NCBI RefSeq assembly: GCF_002874775.1
Contig: NZ_CP020991.1
Span: 1,369,225-1,433,224 of the forward strand
DNA: 64,000 bases
Reading direction: 5' to 3'
From: Monoglobus pectinilyticus
GTDB lineage: Bacteria; Bacillota; Clostridia; Monoglobales; Monoglobaceae
The translations under genes were made by a program, and so were the position numbers. This document shows, in pieces, positions 9,459-16,893 of this stretch (its first letter is position 1; each line of letters opens with the position of its first letter). The notes beneath the pieces were generated by a model. That model had not been told where the DNA came from and did not search any database. It worked only from the letters and a program-made list of their open reading frames with translations.

Positions 9459-10406
9459 ATGATTGAAATTGAAAAGCCACGTATAGAATGTGTTGAAATA
9501 TCCGAAGACGACAGATACGCAAAGTTTGTTATAGAGCCTTTAGAAAGAGGATACGGAACTACTTTGGGTAATTCACTGAGAAGAATGCTTTTGTCATCTC
9601 TTCCCGGAGTCGCTTCAACGTCTGTTAAAATTGACGGTGTGCTTCATGAGTTTTCTACCGTTCCGGGCGTTAAAGAGGATGTTACAGAAATTATTTTGAA
9701 CATAAAAAATCTTGTTATAAAGCTTCACTCTGATGGTCCTAAGACTGTTTACATCAATCAGGAAGGCGCGGGTGAAATTTGTGCCCGTGACATAAAGCAT
9801 GACGCTGATGTGGAAATCCTAAATGGGGATATGCATATTGCAACTCTCGATGAAGATGGAAAACTGTTTATGGAAATCACAATTGATAAAGGCCGCGGTT
9901 ACGTCTCATCAGATCAGAACAAGGAGCTTATTCAAGGTCAAATCGGTGTTATTGCAACGGATTCGATTTTCACACCTGTTGAGAAAGTGAATTATTATAC
10001 CGACAGTACCCGTGTGGGTAATGTTACCGATTATGACAAGCTGACGCTTGAGGTGTGGACAAACGGCACTATTACGCCGGCTGAAGCTGTGAGCCTTGCA
10101 GCTAAGATAATCAGTGAGCATCTCAGTCTGTTTATCGATTTATCTGACGACGCTAAAAACGTTGAGATTATGATAGAAAAAGAAGAAGGACAGAAAGAAA
10201 AAGTACTTGAGACAACAATTGAAGAACTTGATTTGTCAGTACGTTCTTATAACTGTCTGAAACGCGCAGGTATCAATACCGTTCAGGATTTGACAACCCG
10301 CAGCGAGAGCGACATGATGAAGGTTAGAAACTTAGGCCGCAAGTCGCTGGAGGAAGTTATTGCGAAACTGGAGGCTATGGAACTTGGTCTCGCAAATGAC
10401 GACTAA
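9459..10406 (+). CDS. rpoA: RNA polymerase alpha subunit
   Basis: A 315-residue protein with both domains. The N-terminal assembly domain includes [25 protein letters not shown] (residues ~27-51). After a charged linker, the C-terminal domain (residues ~245-310) has [22 protein letters not shown] and [15 protein letters not shown], used for UP-element and activator contacts. ATAGGAGG precedes the ATG. Confidence 0.98.
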   Translation: MIEIEKPRIECVEISEDDRYAKFVIEPLERGYGTTLGNSLRRMLLSSLPGVASTSVKIDGVLHEFSTVPGVKEDVTEIILNIKNLVIKLHSDGPKTVYINQEGAGEICARDIKHDADVEILNGDMHIATLDEDGKLFMEITIDKGRGYVSSDQNKELIQGQIGVIATDSIFTPVEKVNYYTDSTRVGNVTDYDKLTLEVWTNGTITPAEAVSLAAKIISEHLSLFIDLSDDAKNVEIMIEKEEGQKEKVLETTIEELDLSVRSYNCLKRAGINTVQDLTTRSESDMMKVRNLGRKSLEEVIAKLEAMELGLANDD

Positions 10407-10440
10407 TTTGTATTAAGAATTATAGGAAGAGGTGATTTAA

Positions 10441-10782
10441 GTGGCACAACAAAGAAAGCTGGGTAGACCCACAGACCAGAGACGTGCTATGCTCAGAAAC
10501 CTCACTACTTCGTTTTTAGAGAATGGTAGAATTGAGACTACCACAACAAGAGCGAAAGAGGTTAAAAGAATGGCTGAGAAAATGATTACGCTCGGCAAAA
10601 GAAACACACTTCACACAAAGAGACAGGCACTTTCTTATATAACAAAAAGAGAGGTCGTTTCGAAGTTGTTTGACGAAATCGCTCCTAAGTACGCTGAAAG
10701 AAACGGCGGTTATACAAGAATTATAAAGGTTGGACCGAGACGCGGCGACGCTGCTGAGGTTTCTGTACTTGAGCTGGTTTAA
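10441..10782 (+). CDS. rplQ: Ribosomal protein L17
   Basis: A 113-residue protein starting at GTG 10441 after AGAGGTG. It contains [17 protein letters not shown] and [14 protein letters not shown], the two ends typical of L17, a protein near the exit tunnel. It closes the alpha operon and is followed by a strong terminator. Confidence 0.98.
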   Translation: MAQQRKLGRPTDQRRAMLRNLTTSFLENGRIETTTTRAKEVKRMAEKMITLGKRNTLHTKRQALSYITKREVVSKLFDEIAPKYAERNGGYTRIIKVGPRRGDAAEVSVLELV

Positions 10783-10795
10783 TTTAGTTTATTTT

Positions 10796-10827
10796 CCCCT
10801 TGCCTGTGCGGCAGGGGGATTTTTTTA
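10796..10827 (+). terminator. Rho-independent terminator of the alpha operon
   Basis: CCCCTTGCC pairs with GGCAGGGG around a short loop, followed by a run of seven T. It lies 14 bases after rplQ and ends at the 3' end of the convergent GNAT gene. Confidence 0.88.
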
Positions 10828-11259
10828 TTTATCTAAACTGTCAGTTAATTTTTTATACATCCAGACATGAGGATATGATTCGTCATAGTGAGGTTCGCCT
10901 TCATCTATATATCCGTTTTTGCGGTAAAATTCCACCGCTTGCAGCTGTGCTGATAAACGTATTAGTTTACCGCCTTTTTTGGCAATGAGATTTTCAGCTT
11001 TTTGCAGCAGCTGTGAACCAAGACCAAGACCTCCGTAGTTTTTTAATACTGCTATCCTGCCGATTAAGTATGTATCCTTTACCTTATCAATAAAAAAGCG
11101 GCATGTTGCGGCGGCTTTATCATCAGTATATAATACCAAATGAGTTGCAATGTCATCTATATCATCAAATTCATAATTAAATCCTTGTTCGTTTACAAAA
11201 ACTGTTTCTCTGATATTTTTAGCTTCCAAAGGAAGATAATTAAAAGATTCTATTATCAT
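10825..11259 (-). CDS. GNAT-family N-acetyltransferase
   Basis: A 144-residue protein of the Gcn5-related acetyltransferase fold (YjcF/ElaA-like small type). The acetyl-CoA loop is visible as IAVLKNYGGLGLGSQLLQKAENLI (residues ~70-92), preceded by the beta strand TCRFFIDK and followed by QAVEFYRKNGYIDEGE. The substrate is unknown. It is convergent with rplQ and stands alone. A GGAGGC sequence precedes the ATG on the minus strand. Confidence 0.88.
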   Translation of the reverse strand: MIIESFNYLPLEAKNIRETVFVNEQGFNYEFDDIDDIATHLVLYTDDKAAATCRFFIDKVKDTYLIGRIAVLKNYGGLGLGSQLLQKAENLIAKKGGKLIRLSAQLQAVEFYRKNGYIDEGEPHYDESYPHVWMYKKLTDSLDK

Positions 11260-11369
11260 TTATTGCCTCCGGTTTTTTATTTTATTTATTAAGTAAAATT
11301 ATATTAAAATATAGTTAAATTGTCAAATCGCTAGGGATAATACAATTTTAATTATAATTTTATAATTGT

Positions 11370-12037
11370 GACTGTAATTGTATATAGTTTTAATTTCTTG
11401 AATGTAGTTTAAAATGTTAGTTTAATTTTGTAATGCTCTTTATAGAGATACTATCTGAACAGAGAGCTTTTAAGACTTATTTTTTGTATTATTATATATT
11501 TATAGTAAGTATATATTTTCTTTTTATATGACCCCATATAAAAAAATTTATTATTACATAATAATGGTGTTTGAACCATTTCTTTTATTTGAGTATACAT
11601 AATAATGACATTGTAGGTTATGGCAAAATAAAATCATATGTATAACACACACTTTCAAGAAAAGTGTGGTCGCACTCGCAAGAAAAAGAAACGCTTCACC
11701 TGTGACCGCACCTATATGGTGCGTGTGATACAAAGTAACTTGTTTTGTAATAACCTACAATGTCATTATTATGTATACTCAAAAAAGAAAAAGTGCTGCT
11801 CGTTTAGGTCGCCTGCGGCTCCAAGGGGCGCTCGCCCCCGCTAATTTCTTTTGCGCTCCACGCACAAAAGAAAAAGCTTTGTAACTTTCCCGTTGACTTT
11901 GTGAACTACCGTGAAAAAATATACCGATTTCCTATAGATTTAACTTATCAAAAAAGCAGGTTTTAGGTGAACAACGGTAGGGCGCATTTATGCGCCGCGT
12001 GAGGTGAGCTATCATCTGAACACGTAGTGTTCAATAT
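11370..12037 (+). repeat. Dispersed hairpin-rich repeat, copy A
   Basis: This copy shares collinear sequence with copy B (12591-13123), and in inverted orientation with copy C (57984-58497). In order it holds an AT-rich stem, the nested inverted-repeat element (11589-11782), GCTCCAAGGGGCGCTCGCCCC, a TTTCTTTTGCG/CGCACAAAAGAAA hairpin (11845-11873), CCGTTGACTTTGTG, the hairpin GGCGCA/TGCGCC (11981-11996) and a GAGGTGAGCTATCATCTGAA tail. It shows no coding potential of its own. Confidence 0.85.
11589..11782. mobile_element. 194-bp MITE-like element with perfect 32-bp terminal inverted repeats
   Basis: Bases 11589-11620 (TTGAGTATACATAATAATGA...) are the exact reverse complement of 11751-11782. 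Inside lie hairpins CACACTTT/AAAGTGTG, GTGTGGTCGCA/TGTGACCGCAC and CGCACC/GGTGCG. A second copy at 58228-58420 has the same organisation. No transposase is encoded. Clear target-site duplications were not found; the flanks are themselves A/T-rich near-palindromes. Confidence 0.7.
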
Positions 12038-12112
12038 CTAATATTAATTAAAAATAATATTGTATATAACCGTATAGAATATATCATTTTGCTGATTCAA
12101 AATGAGAAATTT

Positions 12113-12283
12113 CTATCTTGTTAATTTTATTAAATCGTTTAAATTGCAATTGGGCAATACTGTACAAATTCTTTCTAAAACGCTTAAATCAATTCTTGTA
12201 ACTTTGTTATCACAATACCGCTGGACTTGACTATATCCCATTCCAGTCATTCTACACAACTCGTTTCTTGAAATATAAAACAT
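12113..12283 (-). CDS. Short XRE/Cro-type HTH protein, probably truncated at its N-terminus
   Basis: Reading the minus strand from ATG 12283 gives 56 residues: MFYISRNELCRMTGMGYSQV ... DNKVTRIDLSVLERICTVL ... NDLIKLTR. This matches helices 2-5 of a Cro/C1 helix-turn-helix domain (compare the generic ELAEKTGIS...NGKVKRIDLDTLAKICKAL pattern). Helix 1 is missing, an in-frame stop lies upstream and no RBS is seen, so it may be a decayed gene. It starts its 3' end about 75 bases beyond repeat copy A, matching the other repeat/regulator pairs. Confidence 0.55.
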   Translation of the reverse strand: MFYISRNELCRMTGMGYSQVQRYCDNKVTRIDLSVLERICTVLPNCNLNDLIKLTR

Positions 12284-12590
12284 AAATATTTTGCATAAAA
12301 GTTAACTGGGAGTAAAGTTAGTAATAAAAATAAGTTGATTAACTTTTAAAAAACTGTGATTATTTTGTGTTGTCAATCGGTTTTTATATTGTGTTAGGCG
12401 AGAAATGAATTCTATTATGATATTGGAAAAAACATCTTATTGATATAAATATAATTGATAATGTTTATGGTGAATTAATTTTTTTGTTTTCATAAAGACT
12501 TGCTTGTTGTATATACTTATCTAATATATAAAATTTATAAAATGGTAGGGATATATTTTTTATTTACAATTATTTTGAGGTGTTTTTTAT
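12284..12590. other. AT-rich intergenic stretch, nothing recognised
   Basis: This stretch between the HTH remnant and repeat copy B is very AT-rich. I see no gene, promoter of good quality or stable hairpin. Confidence 0.5.
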
Positions 12591-13123
12591 GACTGTAATT
12601 GTATATAGTTTTAATTCTTTGAATGTAGTTTAAAATGTTAATTTAATTTTGTAATACTCTTTATATAGATACTATCTGAATAGAGAGTTTTCAAAACTTA
12701 TTTTTTGTATTATTATATATTTATGGTAAGTATATATTTTCTTTATATATGACCCCATATAAAAAATTTTATTATTACATAATAAGGTGTTTGAACCATT
12801 TCTTTTTCTCGTAAGAAAAAGAAACGCTTCACCAAAGAAAAAGTACTGCTCGCTTAGGTCGCCTGCGGCTCCAAGGGGCGCTCGCCCCCCGCTCATTTCA
12901 CCATGAAGCATGGCTTCATGATGAAAAAAGCCCTGTAACTTCCCGTTGACTTTGTGTACTACCGGAATAAAGATACTTCGAGTTCATATTAATTTACTAA
13001 TTAAAAAACTAAGTTTCCAGTCTAAATTAATACAAAAAAGCAGGGTTTTCAGTGAACATCGGTAGGGCGCATTTATGCGCCGCGTTAGGTGAGCTATCAT
13101 CTGAACACGCAGTGTTCAATATA
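12591..13123 (+). repeat. Dispersed hairpin-rich repeat, copy B
   Basis: Collinear with copy A but lacking the stem arms of the nested element; only its 26-base central loop remains (12808-12833). In the slot where A carries TTTCTTTTGCG..., copy B has a different hairpin, TTTCACCATGAAGC/GCTTCATGATGAAA. The terminal hairpin GGCGCA/TGCGCC (13066-13081) and the GTTAGGTGAGC...GTTCAATATA tail follow. An XRE gene starts about 40 bases downstream. Confidence 0.85.
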
Positions 13124-13160
13124 CAAACTATATTAATTTATTATTTTATGAGGATATAAA

Positions 13161-13457
13161 ATGCGTAAAGAAGCAGGTTTTGAAAACAGAGACCGATTCG
13201 TTGAATTGGGGTTGATGATTTCAGCTTTAAGAAAGGCTAAGGGATATACCCAATATGAACTTGCAGAGAAAGCCCATATTAGCCGGTCGCATCTAAGTTC
13301 TATTGAAGCCCCTAATATAACCGCTTCCTTTTCTCTTGAGGTTTTCTTTAATATAGCCGACATTTTGGGAGTAAAACCCGGTGATTTGCTAAATCTTAAT
13401 TTGCCGTCTTCCTATTTTAATAAGGATGAAAAAGATAAAAATTCAAAGGACAAATAG
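13161..13457 (+). CDS. XRE-family helix-turn-helix regulator
   Basis: A 98-residue protein with a Cro/C1-type HTH at residues ~16-75 (LGLMISALRKAKGYTQYELAEKAHISRSHLSSIEAP...FFNIADILGVKPGDLL) and a short lysine/aspartate-rich tail. Such stand-alone HTH proteins bind palindromic operators and often regulate themselves or a mobile element. It lies next to repeat copy B with no partner gene downstream. A GAGGAT precedes the ATG. Confidence 0.85.
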   Translation: MRKEAGFENRDRFVELGLMISALRKAKGYTQYELAEKAHISRSHLSSIEAPNITASFSLEVFFNIADILGVKPGDLLNLNLPSSYFNKDEKDKNSKDK

Positions 13458-13655
13458 AGCAACAGCAAGCTGCTTAAAATACAATATTATATAAACTTAA
13501 ACGGTTTGGCAGAGCTGTCCCATTTTCTGTAAATGATAGATTACTCTCACAATTTTTTCCATCATGAAATTTTACAACATTGTGATGTTTTCCCTATTTT
13601 ACGATACGGGTATGTTTTTTATATATTGCTGAGTATACAAAGCAATAAAATATTT

Positions 13656-13693
13656 TATAAATATAAATATAAATATAAACATAAATATAATAA
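13656..13693. repeat. ATAAAT simple repeat
   Basis: About six imperfect tandem units of ATAAAT. Such tracts are slippage-prone. It lies between the XRE gene and a terminator hairpin, with no gene to phase-vary nearby. Confidence 0.8.
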
Positions 13694-13700
13694 TAGGCAA

Positions 13701-13730
13701 GAGCACCTGACAAATATTTGTCAGGTGCTC
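13701..13730 (+). terminator. Perfect 30-bp palindrome with T-run
   Basis: GAGCACCTGACAAAT is followed immediately by its exact reverse complement and then TTTTG on the plus strand. It lies between the plus-strand XRE gene and the convergent SLH gene and probably terminates both directions, best on the plus strand. Confidence 0.75.
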
Positions 13731-13756
13731 TTTTGTTACTGTTTAGAAATATTTGA

Positions 13757-16636
13757 TTATTTTACGATAACCATTTCCTGAACAGCGTCCTGATAAAGTT
13801 TTACGAACAGTCTTGCTTCGTTGTCTTTCTCGTAAAGCTCTATATCAGCCGGCGATACAACAGATATACTATTCTTCTTCTTTGATGAATCATAGAGATA
13901 TACTATTGCGTCCCCTGTAGAGTAGTTGTAAGTTGCGTCACCAACAGCTACGTTTACGCTTCCGCTGAACTTCTTAATAGCTCTTCCGTAAACGGTTGTC
14001 AGGTCGGTCGTTACATTTCTCAGGAATTCTTCTGTCTTGTTGTCGCTGTCGAACAGAACTGTTATACCGTCAATCTCACCCTTAGCGTTTGTCTTATACT
14101 GGATGATATCACCTGACTTAAGGGCTGTTCCGTCACTCTTTCTAAGAACGCTCTTGTCTGCTGCCATTATTTCAACTGTCTCTCCTGACTGGTATCCATA
14201 AAGCTTATCGGTATACTCATAGTCAGCATTCTGTGTCTCTGCGAGATAATTTACAACTGTTATCGGCGACTCAGCGCTTGTGATGCTTGTTGAGCTTGTG
14301 ATTATTACTACGTTAGCCATATAGTTTTCCTGAAGGTCATAGATTATTGCGTCGTATGAAGAATCATTTGACAATGTGGAACTGTTACGCATTGAATACT
14401 TGTCTGTGTCTGTTCCAGCGCTTGCAGGAATATCAAATATGATTGTGTCCTCGTTGATACCTACATTTCCTAATTTACCGGAAGCACGTTTGTAAACCAT
14501 ATCTTCCTTCTGAATGTTTTTAGTAAATGTGCTTGTGTTCGGAGCGCCTGTTGCTGTCTCATCTTTTGCTGTTTCGATTGCTGTTATCTTGCCGTCGCTG
14601 TTAGCTTCATAGATTATGAGCTGCGGTGTTGCTTTTCCTCCGGCTGTCAAGGCATTTACTACGGTTGTAGGAGTCTGAGCGTATTCTTCGTTAAATCTGA
14701 GTTTTGTTGCACTCTCCATAACAACAGTTTCACCGGTCTTTGTGAACAGTTTAAACTGACCTACTTTGTCAAAGCTGTCTTTGAGAGCAGCGTCAACCAA
14801 GTATGCGTAGTTGGTTGTTATAGCGGATTCGTTTGTTGCTTTTGTGTTTACAGCAGCAATCTTATCCTCAATATCTAAATAGAATGTTCCCCTGTCACGG
14901 AGTTTAATTTCGTTTGGATAACTTGTAGCTTTTTCATAAAGTGTTTCACTGTCACCTATTCTGTATCCGTCTTCAGAAATTTCATTTACTGTACCGGTTA
15001 TTGACGCGTCTGAAACATATGCTTTTATCAAGTTCTTATCATCACTTATGGTGTAAGAAATTACATTCCATTCTTTGAGGTCTGAAATGTCAATCTTGGC
15101 TCCGTCCTTGATGATACTGTATTTAACGTCGGCATTATCTTTGTCAAATACCAGTGAACCGTTGAGATATTTGTCTGTAACTCTTCCGGTTATTTCTGAT
15201 ACTGTGTCAACTACCAGATTAGTAAAGTGGTTTACGAATACAACATTGTACATACTGTTGAGGTTAGTGTCTAGAAGAACGAGGTTACCGCTTGCCGGTT
15301 TAAGGTCTTCGTTTGTGAGTCCTGTTTTATACTTACCGTTATAAATATAGACGGCGTTCGGATCTATAGATACTGTTTTTGTTCTTCTGTCTGTATTTCT
15401 GTCTGCCCAGTATTCAACTGTTCTCTTGTCTGTTGTGTCGCCTGTTACGTCTACGATGTCTGTTGAGTTAAGTGTTAATGTGTTGTTTTTGTTCGGCTGT
15501 TCTGTTACTAATATAAGTGTCTTTTCGTCTGTGGTTTTATCTATTCTTGCGTAATACAATACATTGTAACCAAGCATTTGTGTTGCGTTTGTATCACCCA
15601 TCAGATAAAGTTTGTCGTTGATTTGGATTCTGTCTTCAGCTGTTGTTGAACCGCCAGACAGTGAAGTTTCACCGGTTGCTGTTATCTGACCGTATGCTTT
15701 TTCAACATTTAATTTGTCATAAAGCAAAGTCTTGTCTACAACTTCATAAGATATGCTTGAACCATATCCAACCTGCTCCATAAGGTTAACGGTCATTGCA
15801 TTAAATACCAACTGTGCTATGTCGCCTCTCATTGCAGGCTCAGCAGCTGTAGCGTCAATGCCTCTCAGCAGCTGGTTAGATGACGCGATATACATATATC
15901 CGGTTGGAAATCCGCCCTTGTCCTCAGCGGCCGGCTCATATCCTAGAGCACGAACTATAATTGCTACCGCTTCTTCAAATGTTACGTTGTCATCAGGTCT
16001 AAAAGTTCCTTCTGTATCACCGACTACTAAACCTTGCTGGTCGGCAGTGTTTATTGCGCCTGTTGCCCAGTGATCTGCAGGTACGTCAGGAAATTTTGTA
16101 ATTCCGTTGGAACTTTTTACTACGTCTTCAAGTCCAATAGAGTATACAGCTACTTTTGCCATCTCACTTCTGAGGATTGGGTCGTTAGGTCTGAATGCGC
16201 CTGACTCGGCGTCTCCGACCATTATTCCCAATGCTCCGAGGAGTTCTGCTGCCTCTGCATATTTTGTATCTGATATATCCGGAGACAGCGCAACGCGTGC
16301 CGTGCTGTATCTTGACTGTGCCATATTCGAGTTTATCGGCATGGTTGCCATACCGTTATACTTCGAACCGTTTTCGATTAATGTTGTGGAAACGCCGTTA
16401 GTTATGTCAATTGTTCCATCTGTGTTTGTGCCGTCAAATGTGCGCAGATTGACATCCTGCTGACCTTCTCCTGTTGTTGTTTCGTTATTTCCATTATTAT
16501 TAGTAACGGAACCTTGAGGATAGTTTTCAATGGTTCCGCCTTCATTGGGCACTACATCAGCAAATACGGCAAATCCGCACATTGAATAGATTGCGATGCT
16601 CATAGCCACAATAAAGGAAATGAAAGTTTTTTTCAT
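13757..16636 (-). CDS. Large SLH-domain S-layer-type surface protein
   Basis: I place the start at ATG 16636 (MKKTFISFIVAMSIAIYSMC), 9 bases after AGGAGGACT; an upstream in-frame ATG lacks an RBS. The 959-residue product has a signal peptide ending near AVFA, then three SLH motifs at ~residues 115-290 (FRPNDPILRSEMAKVAV, FPDVPADHWATGAI, GTFRPDDNVTFEEAVAII). SLH domains bind pyruvylated secondary wall polymer. The remaining ~650 residues are Thr/Asp/Lys-rich beta-type sequence without a recognised catalytic motif, consistent with a structural S-layer or adhesion protein. Confidence 0.9.
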   Translation of the reverse strand: MKKTFISFIVAMSIAIYSMCGFAVFADVVPNEGGTIENYPQGSVTNNNGNNETTTGEGQQDVNLRTFDGTNTDGTIDITNGVSTTLIENGSKYNGMATMPINSNMAQSRYSTARVALSPDISDTKYAEAAELLGALGIMVGDAESGAFRPNDPILRSEMAKVAVYSIGLEDVVKSSNGITKFPDVPADHWATGAINTADQQGLVVGDTEGTFRPDDNVTFEEAVAIIVRALGYEPAAEDKGGFPTGYMYIASSNQLLRGIDATAAEPAMRGDIAQLVFNAMTVNLMEQVGYGSSISYEVVDKTLLYDKLNVEKAYGQITATGETSLSGGSTTAEDRIQINDKLYLMGDTNATQMLGYNVLYYARIDKTTDEKTLILVTEQPNKNNTLTLNSTDIVDVTGDTTDKRTVEYWADRNTDRRTKTVSIDPNAVYIYNGKYKTGLTNEDLKPASGNLVLLDTNLNSMYNVVFVNHFTNLVVDTVSEITGRVTDKYLNGSLVFDKDNADVKYSIIKDGAKIDISDLKEWNVISYTISDDKNLIKAYVSDASITGTVNEISEDGYRIGDSETLYEKATSYPNEIKLRDRGTFYLDIEDKIAAVNTKATNESAITTNYAYLVDAALKDSFDKVGQFKLFTKTGETVVMESATKLRFNEEYAQTPTTVVNALTAGGKATPQLIIYEANSDGKITAIETAKDETATGAPNTSTFTKNIQKEDMVYKRASGKLGNVGINEDTIIFDIPASAGTDTDKYSMRNSSTLSNDSSYDAIIYDLQENYMANVVIITSSTSITSAESPITVVNYLAETQNADYEYTDKLYGYQSGETVEIMAADKSVLRKSDGTALKSGDIIQYKTNAKGEIDGITVLFDSDNKTEEFLRNVTTDLTTVYGRAIKKFSGSVNVAVGDATYNYSTGDAIVYLYDSSKKKNSISVVSPADIELYEKDNEARLFVKLYQDAVQEMVIVK

Positions 16637-16812
16637 TTTCAGTCCTCCTATTACAAAAATCATCTTTATTTTTGATTTTTTTACAATGTTAGTATTAGCG
16701 CAGGAATTGAAAATACACCGAAAACTTTATGGTATTAAAGACATTTTATTTGAAATTTGGTTTTTTGTTACATAATTGTTAAAAAAAACTTTCACATTTG
16801 GATAATTGGCGG

Positions 16813-16841
16813 TTGAAATATTTTGGCACGTATGGTATATT
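16813..16841 (+). promoter_or_regulatory. Promoter for the 611-residue SLH protein gene
   Basis: TTGAAA (16813-16818) and TATATT (16836-16841) with a 17-base spacer, about 50 bases upstream of the AGGAGG and ATG. The intergenic space is shared with the divergent SLH gene. Confidence 0.65.
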
Positions 16842-16893
16842 TAAAGTAGATAATTAACAATATAATGTGTATCATATACATAGGAGGTTTAAA

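Noticed and set aside
11638-11844. Possible 68-residue ORF inside repeat copy A
   Set aside because: It runs across the hairpins of the inverted-repeat element and its protein (Lys-rich then RGARPR) reflects the palindromes. No RBS, no match in copy B.
12672-12911. Possible 79-residue minus-strand ORF in repeat copy B
   Set aside because: It is a by-product of the repeat sequence; the start and end fall in unrelated hairpins and copy A does not keep the frame.
13656-13693. CRISPR array
   Set aside because: The repeats are 6-base simple repeats without spacers. No other regular repeat-spacer pattern or cas gene exists in the window; the 40-bp units at 55.8 kb lack spacers too.
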